Source of the DNA: Casp-actino8 sp040381935
GTDB lineage: Bacteria > Actinomycetota > Acidimicrobiia > Acidimicrobiales > Ilumatobacteraceae
Direction: 5' to 3'
NCBI GenBank assembly: GCA_040381935.1
Contig: JBEIGJ010000015.1
Location: 1-22,468 of the forward strand
Length of the DNA stretch: 22,468 bases
In this document: positions 7,204 through 15,552 of the stretch, piece by piece
How the letters are laid out: each line of letters begins with the position of its first letter
Position numbering within the stretch: position 1 is the stretch's first letter
Notes under the pieces: model-generated
What the model saw: only the letters and a program-made list of their open reading frames with translations
The model's database searches: none
Told to the model about the DNA's origin: nothing
Translations under genes and position numbers: made by a program

Positions 7204-9524
7204 TGACCTCATCAGCTGAAAACAGCAGTTCCGATACGGCGGTGACGGCTAGTACGTCGGTGATCGACAGCACACGCCGCCAAGGTGTGCTTGGCACCAA
7301 CGCCACTCGTCCGGACGGCGTGGCCAAAGTGCAAGGTGGCTTCGCTTTTTCCAATGACATGTGGGCTGAGAACATGCTCTTTGGCGCCACCTTACGGAGT
7401 CCACACCCCTTCGCCACGGTGAAGTCGATCGACCTCACCGAAGCTTGGAAAATCAGCGGCGTCGAAGCCATCATCACGGCCCAAGACGTTCCGGGTAAAG
7501 CAACCTACGGACTGATCATGGCGGACCAGCCAGTCTTTGCTGCCGTCGGCGATGATGTGCGCTACGCCGGGGAACCGATTGCTGCAGTGGCGGCCGACCA
7601 TCCCGAAACCTGTCGACGCGCGTTGGCGGCCATCAAAGTGGTCTATGAGATCAAGACACCTGTGACCGACGCTGAGGATTGCATCGCTGGACGCGCTCCG
7701 TCAATCCATCCCGAGGGCAACATCTTTCGTCACCAGCGCATCGTCTGTGGCGATCAATCAGTGGTCGGCGAAATTCAAGTCGAGGGTGAATACGAGATCG
7801 GGATGCAAGATCAGGCCTTCCTCGGCTTGGAATCGGCTTTGGCCATTCCCGATTCTGGAAATACCGGAATCGAACTCTATGTAGCCACACAATGGCTCCA
7901 CGAGGATCGTCGTCAGATAGCGGAGTGCCTGGCATTGCCGCAAGACAAAGTGCGTCTCGTGCTCGGCGGAGTCGGTGGTGCCTTTGGTGCCCGTGAAGAC
8001 ATCAGCCTGCAGGTCCATACCTGCCTCCTGGCCTTGGCAACCTCGCGCCCCGTTCGCATCTCCTACGGACGAGAAGAAAGTTTCTACGGTCACGTACACC
8101 GCCACCCCGCCAAGATCTGGATGCGCCATCACGCCGATCGCTCCGGTCGCATTGTCAAGATCGAAAGTCGAATGGTCTTCGATGGCGGCGCCTATTGCAG
8201 TACGTCCCCGGCAGTGCTGATCAACGGCATCACTCATGCACAGGGTCCCTATAAATGCGAGAACGCAGTTGTCGATGGTTGGGCCGTACGAACCAATAAC
8301 CCACCGTGCGGCGCTATGCGGGGATTTGGCGTGGTGCAAGCCTGTTATGCCCATGAGAGTCAGATGGAAAAGCTTGCTACCGCAGTGGGAATCTCCCCGG
8401 TCGACATTCGCCTGATCAATGCCATGGAATCTGGCGATCGACTCATCACTGGACAAATCATGGACAGTGTGGCGCCCGTTGCCGAGTGCATTCGGGCTAC
8501 CGATGCCATACCTCTCCCCGAACCAGCCACTGACACAGTGTTGGCCTTACCTGGAGGGACGGGGCTCACTGCCGATCACAGTCATATCCGTCGCGGTATC
8601 GGCTGGGGTGTGAGTATCAAGAACCTCATGTATTCCGAGGGATTCGATGACTTCTCCACTGCTCGCTGTCGACTCGAGGATGGTGTGGCCTACCTCAAAT
8701 TCGCCACGTCGGAAGTCGGCCAGGGTTTCACCATGTTGGCTCAACAGATCGCCCGCTCCGTTTTGGGAGTTGACGAGGTCATCTTGGAGACCATCGATAC
8801 CGGCGTTGGCTCTGCGGGATCCACATCGGCCAGCCGACAGACCTGGATGAGTGGTGGAGCGGTGCAGGCTGCCTGTCGATCAGTCCTCGAAGATGTTTTC
8901 GATCATGTGGCAACGACGCAATCCTGGTCGCGCCAGTTCGTTGAACTGGAAGACACCGACATCGTCAATCGTTCAACTGGTGAGCGAATCTCAGTACTCG
9001 ATGCCACAACTCATCAGAAATTTGAACGGACCGAGGAATACCATCATCCGGCCACGGAGGATCTCGATGAAAATGGACAGGGCAACTGTCACGTGGCCTT
9101 TGCCTTTGTTGCTCATCGCGCCGTCGTCGATGTCGACCCTGAACTCGGTCTGATCAAGGTGGTGCAAATCGCCACGGCCCAAGATATTGGTCGAGCACTT
9201 AACCCTTTGTCGGTTCAAGGACAGATCGAAGGCGGTATCGCCCAAGGACTTGGTCTGGCGGTGATGGAAGAAATCGTGGTGCAAGACGGCAAAGTCCGGA
9301 ACCCCAGTTTTACCGACTATCTCTTGCCCACGTTTTTGGATATGCCGGTTGTGGACATGGTGCTCATCGAAGAATTCGAACCGAAGTCTCCACTGGGGGC
9401 CAAAGGGGTTGGAGAGCCGCCCTGTATTTCGGTGACTCCAGCCATTGCTAACGCCATTCGGCAGGCTGTGGGCCGAGACCTGCCACGAGTGCCCATCCGA
9501 CCTTTCGATATCGCTCTCCACTGA
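7203..9524 (+). CDS. pucD: Xanthine dehydrogenase molybdopterin-binding subunit, PucD-like
   Basis: A 773-residue large subunit. After the aldehyde-oxidase a/b hammerhead region (about 40-160), the Mo-binding domains show GVGGAFGAREDISLQ, NNPPCGAMRGFGVVQ, ATSEVGQGF and AKGVGEPP with catalytic E738. Blocks such as QWLHEDRRQIAECLALP and FYGHVHRHPAKIW are characteristic of PucD-type (Bacillus subtilis) xanthine dehydrogenase subunit D, which oxidises hypoxanthine and xanthine to urate. ATG at 7203 forms TGATG with the FeS stop; GTG at 7200 is the alternative, and starts further upstream lie inside the FeS gene. It is the last gene of the plus-strand cluster and converges on the sulfatase 33 bp later. 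Substrates other than purines cannot be excluded. Confidence 0.9.
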   Translation: MTSSAENSSSDTAVTASTSVIDSTRRQGVLGTNATRPDGVAKVQGGFAFSNDMWAENMLFGATLRSPHPFATVKSIDLTEAWKISGVEAIITAQDVPGKATYGLIMADQPVFAAVGDDVRYAGEPIAAVAADHPETCRRALAAIKVVYEIKTPVTDAEDCIAGRAPSIHPEGNIFRHQRIVCGDQSVVGEIQVEGEYEIGMQDQAFLGLESALAIPDSGNTGIELYVATQWLHEDRRQIAECLALPQDKVRLVLGGVGGAFGAREDISLQVHTCLLALATSRPVRISYGREESFYGHVHRHPAKIWMRHHADRSGRIVKIESRMVFDGGAYCSTSPAVLINGITHAQGPYKCENAVVDGWAVRTNNPPCGAMRGFGVVQACYAHESQMEKLATAVGISPVDIRLINAMESGDRLITGQIMDSVAPVAECIRATDAIPLPEPATDTVLALPGGTGLTADHSHIRRGIGWGVSIKNLMYSEGFDDFSTARCRLEDGVAYLKFATSEVGQGFTMLAQQIARSVLGVDEVILETIDTGVGSAGSTSASRQTWMSGGAVQAACRSVLEDVFDHVATTQSWSRQFVELEDTDIVNRSTGERISVLDATTHQKFERTEEYHHPATEDLDENGQGNCHVAFAFVAHRAVVDVDPELGLIKVVQIATAQDIGRALNPLSVQGQIEGGIAQGLGLAVMEEIVVQDGKVRNPSFTDYLLPTFLDMPVVDMVLIEEFEPKSPLGAKGVGEPPCISVTPAIANAIRQAVGRDLPRVPIRPFDIALH

Positions 9525-9557
9525 AACATCGCAACGGGGATATTTCCGCCGAATCAA

Positions 9558-11171
9558 CTATCGAAGTCCCAAACGCTCCACGACATCGTCCGGTGCGGCA
9601 ATGGATTGCAACGCGTCACGGAGTTGTTCGGCAAGGCCTTTTTCCACACTCGACATCGGCGATCCTGCCGGCGCAGCCAGATTGCGTTCTTGCAATGGGT
9701 CCTCGGACCGACTGTAGACAATGTGTTCATCGACCAATCCGCCATAGGCCCAAAAGGGCAAGAGATCACCCGGTTGAAAAGGTTGACGGATGACCGGGAC
9801 CGATGAGCCGGGCATCTGGTCGAGCCAGGCTCGGTGATCCGGTCGAGGTAAGCGAAGGTCCGGGCGACCGTGAACGGGCATCGTGCTCCACCGGTTTGAC
9901 CACATCGACAAGGGAAATGCCGAACCCACCGACGCACGCGTATAGGAGTGCGACTCGGTCATCAATTGCACTTCACGCCCCCAGTACCCCGAGAGCGACC
10001 AAGAACGAACCGATGTCGCATCTTGGGTGATCAAGGGAACCAGCGATCGTCCGTGTGTGGCGTGTTCAGCGACGACACCGAAGACGTCACACAACGTGGC
10101 GTGCAGATCTACCGAGGTGGTCAAAGCCGGGATGCGCCGCGCTTTTTGGCCGGGCCAGCGAATGAACAACGGTAGATGTCCCAAGGCATCGTGAATTGGA
10201 TACCCGGGCTTACCCCAGACATCGCGCTCGCCCAGATAATGACCGTGATCGGTGCAAACGATGACCGCAGTTTCAGGCGCACCTGGTGATCGATCGATGG
10301 CTTTGAGTACTTGCCCGAACCAGTGATCAATCATGGAAAGTTTGGCTGCATAGGCGGCCCGCAATGCCCGCTCTTGGGACTCATCAAGTACACCATTGGA
10401 TCGAGCTCCTACAGCGTATGGAGGCCATATCAACCAAGGATCAGATTCGCTGGTGCGATAGCGCGAAGCCCAGGGTTCCGGGGTGTCGAAGGGTTCGTGC
10501 GGATCGAATTCGTCGACAAACAAGAAATATGAGTCGTGATCCGAGGCACTCGTGCTGATCCAGTCGGCTGCAGCGCGCATTGTGCGGGGTCCAGGAAAAT
10601 CCTCCTCGGAACGAAACCAGGTGCGTGAGTCCTGATACGCGAAATGACCCCGCAGAGGCGGTTCAACTGGCAGAGCAGGAGTACCCACCCAGGACGGATC
10701 GGGGCGGGTCCGCCAGGGATCGCTTTCATGTCCTCGGACATAGTCCCAGGCCGAAAAATCCACGTGATAGTTCTCCCCTCCCGTCTCGAAGAGATGCGGG
10801 TGGTCAGAGACCAACATCGTGGTCACATTTTTGCTCCGCAGTGACGCGGTGATCGCGTCTTCCCACATTTCAATTGAACCCCAAGGCCGCCAAGGGAAAT
10901 CCAAGGCGCCCACCAAGATGTCGTGACGAGCTGGCATACAGGGCAGGGAACCCGAGTGGTGACGATCGAAGACCAGCGATTGCTCGGCAAAGCGGTCCAG
11001 ATGTGGGGTTTCGATTCCCCAGCCCTCATCTGCCCAGGAGGGATATTGGCCCCGATAGGCCCCCAACAGGTTGCGGCTCAGACTGTCGAGAAGAATCACC
11101 ACCACATTGCGGACCACCGACCGATCGTGGACCCCTGACGTCTCCGGAACTGGGGATTTCGATACGACCAC
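9558..11171 (-). CDS. Sulfatase (cysteine-type, formylglycine-dependent)
   Basis: A 537-residue alkaline-phosphatase-superfamily hydrolase. The N-terminal metal region is VVVILLDSLSRNLLGAYRG, followed by SLPCMPARHDIL: C78-M-P-A-R82 is the C-x-P-x-R signature whose cysteine is converted to formylglycine. Later blocks include VDEFDPHEPFDTP and VCTDHGHYLGERDVWGKPG, which supply metal and phosphate/sulfate-binding residues. It should cleave a sulfate ester, or possibly a related phosphate or phosphonate ester. No signal peptide is evident, suggesting a cytosolic enzyme. No maturing enzyme is encoded here. GTG 11171 was chosen because a TAnnnT element precedes it by six bases; no nearby in-frame ATG exists. 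It is transcribed divergently from the Amidohydro_2 gene. Confidence 0.88.
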   Translation of the reverse strand: MVVSKSPVPETSGVHDRSVVRNVVVILLDSLSRNLLGAYRGQYPSWADEGWGIETPHLDRFAEQSLVFDRHHSGSLPCMPARHDILVGALDFPWRPWGSIEMWEDAITASLRSKNVTTMLVSDHPHLFETGGENYHVDFSAWDYVRGHESDPWRTRPDPSWVGTPALPVEPPLRGHFAYQDSRTWFRSEEDFPGPRTMRAAADWISTSASDHDSYFLFVDEFDPHEPFDTPEPWASRYRTSESDPWLIWPPYAVGARSNGVLDESQERALRAAYAAKLSMIDHWFGQVLKAIDRSPGAPETAVIVCTDHGHYLGERDVWGKPGYPIHDALGHLPLFIRWPGQKARRIPALTTSVDLHATLCDVFGVVAEHATHGRSLVPLITQDATSVRSWSLSGYWGREVQLMTESHSYTRASVGSAFPLSMWSNRWSTMPVHGRPDLRLPRPDHRAWLDQMPGSSVPVIRQPFQPGDLLPFWAYGGLVDEHIVYSRSEDPLQERNLAAPAGSPMSSVEKGLAEQLRDALQSIAAPDDVVERLGLR

Positions 11172-11177
11172 GCCCCA

Positions 11178-11183
11178 ACACTA
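11178..11183 (-). promoter_or_regulatory. Putative -10 element (TAGTGT, minus strand) of a leaderless sulfatase transcript
   Basis: Read on the minus strand, TAGTGT is followed by six bases and then the GTG at 11171. It faces away from the equivalent element at 11205-11210, so the 45-bp spacer 11172-11216 appears to be a compact divergent promoter. Confidence 0.45.
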
Positions 11184-11204
11184 CGCAGGTTCGATTCTTC
11201 GTCA

Positions 11205-11210
11205 TACGAT
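11205..11210 (+). promoter_or_regulatory. Putative -10 element (TACGAT) of a leaderless amidohydrolase transcript
   Basis: TACGAT is followed by six bases and the GTG at 11217, the same hexamer and spacing as at 4754-4759. No ribosome-binding site is present. The overlapping ATG at 11209 opens only a three-codon frame and is not the start. Confidence 0.5.
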
Positions 11211-11216
11211 GGTCTG

Positions 11217-12419
11217 GTGAATCACATTCCCGGGAATCAAGATTTGGGCTTCGTCCCATTCGACTGCGATAACCACTACTACGAAGCACTCGATGCCTTC
11301 ACCCGCCACCAAGATCCGCGCCACGCCGTGCGTTGTGTGCAGTGGGCCACGATCGACGGTCGTCAATATCAGGTGGTCGGCGGACGGGTCAGCAGGGTCG
11401 TGACCAATCCCACCTTCGACCCCATCGCCCCCGCCGGTGCCATGCATGATTACTTCCGCGGGAATCCCGAAGGTAAACACCCTCTCGAATTCCTCGCCGC
11501 TCGGGAACCCATTCGACCCGAATACCGCGATCGCCAGGCCCGACTGGCGGCTATGGACCAACAGGGTTTGGACAAGATCTGGCTCTTCCCCACATTGGGC
11601 ATGTTGTACGAAGAGTTGCTCAAACATGACCCCGAAGGTGTGGGCATCATGTTTTCGGCCTTCAATCGTTGGATGGACGAAGACTGGGGATTCGCCTATC
11701 AAAACCGCATCTTTGCTGGTCCGTACATTTCCCTGGCCAGCGTCGACTGGGCCTGCCAGGAATTGGAATGGGCCTTGAGTCGAGGAGCGCGAGTCTTGTG
11801 TATGCGACCAGCGGCACCGATCACCGCTCATGGGCCCCGATCGCCTTACGATGAAATGTTCGACCCTTTCTGGGCCCGAGTCAACGAAGCGGGTATCACG
11901 GTGGTCATTCACGCCGGTGACAGCGGATACTCGAGCAATGGGTACGCCAACGACTCCTTCTCGGCCCAGTTCAGCGGCGGTGGATGGAAACCATCGATCA
12001 AGAGTTTTGCCATCGAACGGGCAGCCCAGGACTTCATTCTCACATCCGTCTTCGAAAAGCTCTTCGACCGCTTCCCAAACGTGCGCATGGCCTCAGTTGA
12101 AAATGGCTCCAGTTTCTTGGCCGATGCCTTCGCCAAACTGGACTCCACGGCCCACAAGATGCCCGGATACTTCGTCAATGACCCGCGCGAAACCATGCGC
12201 AACAACTGGTGGATCAATCCCTTCTGGGAAGACGATGTCAATGTCGTGGCTGAACTCATGGGCACCGATCACGTCATCTTCGGATCAGATTGGCCACATA
12301 TCGAAGGGATGCCCTCTCCCCTTGATTACGTGCCAGTCTTGAAAACGTTCTCCGATGAGGATCAAAAGCGCATTCTTCTTGACAATGTTGACTTTCTGAA
12401 TACGTTGCGTCCAGTCTGA
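11217..12419 (+). CDS. Amidohydrolase family 2 (Amidohydro_2, ACMSD-like) metal-dependent hydrolase or decarboxylase
   Basis: A 400-residue TIM-barrel protein of the Amidohydro_2 group. The N-terminal metal motif is FDCDNHYYE (16-23), the DNHYYE variant in place of DxHxH. VVIHAGDSGY supplies H232, VRMASVENGSSF follows, and VIFGSDWPHIEG holds D358, a likely metal ligand. Relatives hydrolyse or decarboxylate ring-derived acids such as aminocarboxymuconate semialdehyde, 2,6-dihydroxybenzoate or ring-opened polyketides. GTG 11217 is supported by the leaderless TACGAT-N6 arrangement. It stands alone on the plus strand, divergent from a sulfatase and converging, with six bases between stops, on the carboxylase gene. 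A ring-cleavage or decarboxylation step in the adjacent catabolic system is plausible, but the substrate is unknown. Confidence 0.85.
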   Translation: MNHIPGNQDLGFVPFDCDNHYYEALDAFTRHQDPRHAVRCVQWATIDGRQYQVVGGRVSRVVTNPTFDPIAPAGAMHDYFRGNPEGKHPLEFLAAREPIRPEYRDRQARLAAMDQQGLDKIWLFPTLGMLYEELLKHDPEGVGIMFSAFNRWMDEDWGFAYQNRIFAGPYISLASVDWACQELEWALSRGARVLCMRPAAPITAHGPRSPYDEMFDPFWARVNEAGITVVIHAGDSGYSSNGYANDSFSAQFSGGGWKPSIKSFAIERAAQDFILTSVFEKLFDRFPNVRMASVENGSSFLADAFAKLDSTAHKMPGYFVNDPRETMRNNWWINPFWEDDVNVVAELMGTDHVIFGSDWPHIEGMPSPLDYVPVLKTFSDEDQKRILLDNVDFLNTLRPV

Positions 12420-12425
12420 ACTCTC

Positions 12426-14303
12426 TCACCACGCGTCAATGAAGGGACGCTTTTTCCCCTGACGTGCAGCAACCGGAATGGAATCCAAGATGGCAGTGAT
12501 CCAGCGACGCGAATCTGCTGGGTCGATGACATCGTCGATTTCGAAATGAGTGGCCACCGAGAGTGCTTTGCCGTGCTCGTAGAGCCGGTTCACCATGTCG
12601 TGAAAGAGTTTCTCTCTTTCCTCTTCCGAATCGGCGGCTTCCAATTCCTTGCGGTACCCCAAGCGCACTGCGCCTTCTAGGCCCATACCGCCGAACTCAC
12701 CCGTGGGCCAAGCCACACAGAGCACTGGCGCTTTGGTACTTCCAGCCATCATGGCTTGGGCTCCCAGGCCGTAGCTCTTGCGCAAGACGATCGAAATCAC
12801 TGGTACCGAAAGATTGGCACCCGTGACGAACAGACGGCTGCAATGTCGTACCAAAGCGGTGGCTTCCACTTCAGGGCCAACCATCATCCCGGGAGTGTCC
12901 ACCAACGAAATCACCGGCAGATCGAAGGCATCGCACAACTGCAAGAAACGAGCAGCCTTGTCGGCGCCATCGCTATCGATCGCTCCAGCCAAATGCGACG
13001 GATTATTGGCCAACACGCCGACCGGTCGGCCGTCCACACGCGCCAGAGCGGTAATCATGCCCACGCCGAAGTCTCGCCGCAACTCAAGAACTGACTGGGA
13101 GTCGAACATGATGTCGAGCGCAGCACGCACGTCATAGGCCTTTACTCGATTCTCCGGCACCACATGGCGTAACGCCTCTTGATCCGGAACCTCGAACTGC
13201 GCGAGGCGCCCTTGAAAATACGAAAGATACTTCTTGGCTAAAGCCACTGCGTGCGCATCATCGTGCGCCACCAGATCGACGACTCCATTGCGGCGTTGAA
13301 TATCCAGAGGTCCAATATCGGTCGGCGCAAAGACACCGAGCCCGCCGCCTTCGATCATTGCCGGGCCACCCATGCCGATATTCGAGTCTTCACAGGCAAT
13401 CACCACATCACAGCAGCCGAGAATGGCCGCGTTCCCGGCAAAGGCATATCCACCAGTGATGCCAATCAAGGGAACCAACCCCGAGAGTTCAGCAAAATCA
13501 TGGAAGGCCCAGCAGTCCAGACCCGATACACCCAATCCGTCCGTGTCGCCTGGACGGCCGCCTCCACCTTCAGCGAAAAAGACCACAGGAAGTTGCAATT
13601 GCTCAGCAACGTCGAAGAGCCGATCCTTCTTACGATGATTTTGTTGACCTTGCGTACCAGCGAGGACCGCGTAGTCATATGACATGGCGACGACTCGGCT
13701 GGCACGATCATTGAAGAGGTCGCCATTGACACGGCCCAAACCTCCGACCAGCCCATCGGCCGGAGTTCGACGAATGAGATCATCGAGCGATCGCCGCCGC
13801 CGTTGCGCGGCAATCACCAAAGGTCCGTATTCGACGAAGGTTCCCTCATCGACCAAATCGGCAATATTCTGACGCGCTGTACGTCGCCCTTGTGCCTGGC
13901 GCCGATTCGTCTCTTCAGGACGCGCCGCGTCCAGACCTACCTCATGGCGTTCTAGTACTGCTTGCAGATCAGCACGAACTGAGGATGGCGCTCTGTGATC
14001 ATCGCTATTGGGATCATCGCTATTGGGATCATCGCTATTGGGATCATCACTGCTAGTCGGCCGCACGGTTCGCGCCAACTGGGGATCGACCTCGGCCACG
14101 ACATCGCCGGGCATCACGGTCTGTCCAACCTCTACGGCGATCCGCACAACGACTGCGTCGACATCAGAGCAAATATCATGCTCCATTTTCATGGACTCGA
14201 CAACGACGACCGGCGACGAAGCAGATAGAGCATCGCCAATCGACGAGACCCTGATCACCGTGCCCTGTAGGGGCGAACGGATCAGACCGACCGAATCAGC
14301 CAC
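12426..14303 (-). CDS. Biotin carboxyl carrier / carboxyltransferase fusion (acyl-CoA carboxylase, no biotin carboxylase domain)
   Basis: A 625-residue protein. Residues 1-75 form a biotinyl domain with VVVESMKMEHDI, K39 being the biotinylated lysine. Residues 86-102 are an acidic DDPNS repeat linker. From about 113 to the end lies a complete carboxyltransferase (beta-type, both crotonase-like lobes) with RRTARQNIADLVDEGTFVE, AEGGGGRPGDTDG, GNAAILGCCDVVIACEDSNI, VDTPGMMVG and RKSYGLGAQAM. The fused BCCP-CT would need a biotin carboxylase encoded elsewhere. It transfers CO2 from biotin to an acyl-CoA; the acyl group is not readable, with 3-methylcrotonyl-, geranyl- and propionyl-CoA-like candidates. 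GTG 14303 was chosen because the biotinyl fold begins there and it overlaps the P450 stop by eight bases; the open frame extends to 14525 but only as P450 antiphase sequence. It is the last gene of the minus-strand operon. Confidence 0.87.
   Translation of the reverse strand: MADSVGLIRSPLQGTVIRVSSIGDALSASSPVVVVESMKMEHDICSDVDAVVVRIAVEVGQTVMPGDVVAEVDPQLARTVRPTSSDDPNSDDPNSDDPNSDDHRAPSSVRADLQAVLERHEVGLDAARPEETNRRQAQGRRTARQNIADLVDEGTFVEYGPLVIAAQRRRRSLDDLIRRTPADGLVGGLGRVNGDLFNDRASRVVAMSYDYAVLAGTQGQQNHRKKDRLFDVAEQLQLPVVFFAEGGGGRPGDTDGLGVSGLDCWAFHDFAELSGLVPLIGITGGYAFAGNAAILGCCDVVIACEDSNIGMGGPAMIEGGGLGVFAPTDIGPLDIQRRNGVVDLVAHDDAHAVALAKKYLSYFQGRLAQFEVPDQEALRHVVPENRVKAYDVRAALDIMFDSQSVLELRRDFGVGMITALARVDGRPVGVLANNPSHLAGAIDSDGADKAARFLQLCDAFDLPVISLVDTPGMMVGPEVEATALVRHCSRLFVTGANLSVPVISIVLRKSYGLGAQAMMAGSTKAPVLCVAWPTGEFGGMGLEGAVRLGYRKELEAADSEEEREKLFHDMVNRLYEHGKALSVATHFEIDDVIDPADSRRWITAILDSIPVAARQGKKRPFIDAW
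13997..14050 (-). repeat. 15-bp tandem repeats coding for an acidic linker
   Basis: Three perfect copies of GATCATCGCTATTGG (plus-strand reading) occupy 13997-14041, with a fourth partial copy to about 14050. On the coding strand they specify repeated DDPNS between the biotinyl and carboxyltransferase domains. The unit is a multiple of three, so copy-number change would alter linker length without breaking the frame. Confidence 0.93.
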
Positions 14304-15552
14304 CAGAGGAAGGGAATCGCACCGGAATGGTTCGCGGCCCGCGCACCTGTCCCCCGGCCCAGGTGACGCCTTCAGGATTCGAGACTTCGAAGTCGGGGAT
14401 CCTTTGCAACCAGGTCTCCAGTGAGATACGCAGTTCCATTCGGGCCAGGTTCGATCCGGCACAGCGGTGAATACCTGCACCGAAAGCCACATGGCGATTG
14501 ATAGCTCGATCCAAAACGATCTCATTCGGGTTCTCGAAGACTGCGGGATCCCGATTGGCTCCCGGGAAATTCATGAGCACGCGCTCCCCGGCTTTCATCG
14601 GACAACCCTTGTACTCCACATCCTCGCCCAAACGACGGGCCATGGTCACTGGTGAATACGCCCGCAATAATTCCTCAATCGCCGTGGGCATCAGTTCGGG
14701 CTCACGGATCAGACGGTCTCGATCATCAGGATTCGTAGCAAGGTGCCACAACGATGAACCGATCGACGACCACGTCGTGTCAACTCCGGCAATCAGTAGC
14801 AAGGCGCTCATACCCATGATTACCGAGTCTTCGATTTTCTCGCCCTCGACCTCAGTGTGCAAGAGCTCGGAAATCAAGTCGTCACCCGGAACAGCACGCC
14901 TTTCGGCCAGCGCTTCAGCAAAGAAGTTGATGACTCCCGTCATACCGCGCGTGCGGCGCTCTTCGTCATAGGCAAATTCGAGAACATCGCGAACCCAGCC
15001 AGTGAAGGTATCGCTCATCGACTCCGGCACCCCGAGGATATGGGCGATGACCCGAACCGGAATCTGCTGGGCGTAGTCAGCAGCGGCGTCTGCTTGGCCG
15101 CGCTCGATGAACCCATCGATCAGTCGATTGCACAGATCACGGGTCATCGGTTCATAGGACAATGTCCGTTGTGGACTCATCCAAGGCAAGATCAGTCGAC
15201 GCGTCCAGGTGTGAAGTGGTGGGTCGGAGGAAATGGGCGGAACGCCATAGGGCAAAAGAGCCGGCTGAGCGCCACTGACCACCGCCGCCGGTGGTGGCAT
15301 GACGGCAATGCCATGACCCGATGGGAAGGTCTCGATATCGCGGGCAATGGCCGTGACATCTTCGTAAGTGGTGGGCAACCATGACCCTCCCCACCGATCG
15401 GTGTGGGCAATGGGGCAGGTTTCGCGAAGTGCATCCCAAATGCCGTAGGGATCATTCACGTACTGCGGATCAAAAATGTCGTAATCCGAGGCCCAATCCG
15501 TCACTGGCGCCTGGTCTGCGGGGCCCGTCTCGGGCTGCTTCGTGTCAGTCAT
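14296..15552 (-). CDS. Cytochrome P450 (bacterial class I type)
   Basis: A 418-residue soluble P450. The I-helix oxygen-activation motif is LLIAGVDTTWSS, the K-helix ExxR is EELLR, and the haem loop is HVAFGAGIHRCAGSNLARME with C364 as the haem thiolate. SSDPPLHTWTRRLILPWMSP corresponds to the C-helix haem-propionate region. Length and layout match bacterial CYPs that hydroxylate terpenes, steroids or fatty acids; no membrane anchor is present. No ferredoxin or reductase gene is nearby, so electrons must come from partners elsewhere. ATG overlaps the upstream hydrolase stop as ATGA, and a GGAAGGGA sequence precedes it. The 3' end overlaps the carboxylase GTG by eight bases. Confidence 0.93.
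   Translation of the reverse strand: MTDTKQPETGPADQAPVTDWASDYDIFDPQYVNDPYGIWDALRETCPIAHTDRWGGSWLPTTYEDVTAIARDIETFPSGHGIAVMPPPAAVVSGAQPALLPYGVPPISSDPPLHTWTRRLILPWMSPQRTLSYEPMTRDLCNRLIDGFIERGQADAAADYAQQIPVRVIAHILGVPESMSDTFTGWVRDVLEFAYDEERRTRGMTGVINFFAEALAERRAVPGDDLISELLHTEVEGEKIEDSVIMGMSALLLIAGVDTTWSSIGSSLWHLATNPDDRDRLIREPELMPTAIEELLRAYSPVTMARRLGEDVEYKGCPMKAGERVLMNFPGANRDPAVFENPNEIVLDRAINRHVAFGAGIHRCAGSNLARMELRISLETWLQRIPDFEVSNPEGVTWAGGQVRGPRTIPVRFPSSGG

Noticed and set aside
9525..9557. Bidirectional terminator between the converging Mo-subunit and sulfatase genes
   Set aside because: Only a weak imperfect pairing around CGGGGATATTTCCG was found, with no T-run; not strong enough to call.
13997..14050. 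Short CRISPR-like array
   Set aside because: The repeats are contiguous with no spacers, are only 15 bp, and encode an in-frame linker.
14304..14525. N-terminal extension of the carboxylase open frame
   Set aside because: This stretch is the out-of-frame reading of the P450 C-terminus, including its haem region; the biotinyl domain begins right after GTG 14303.
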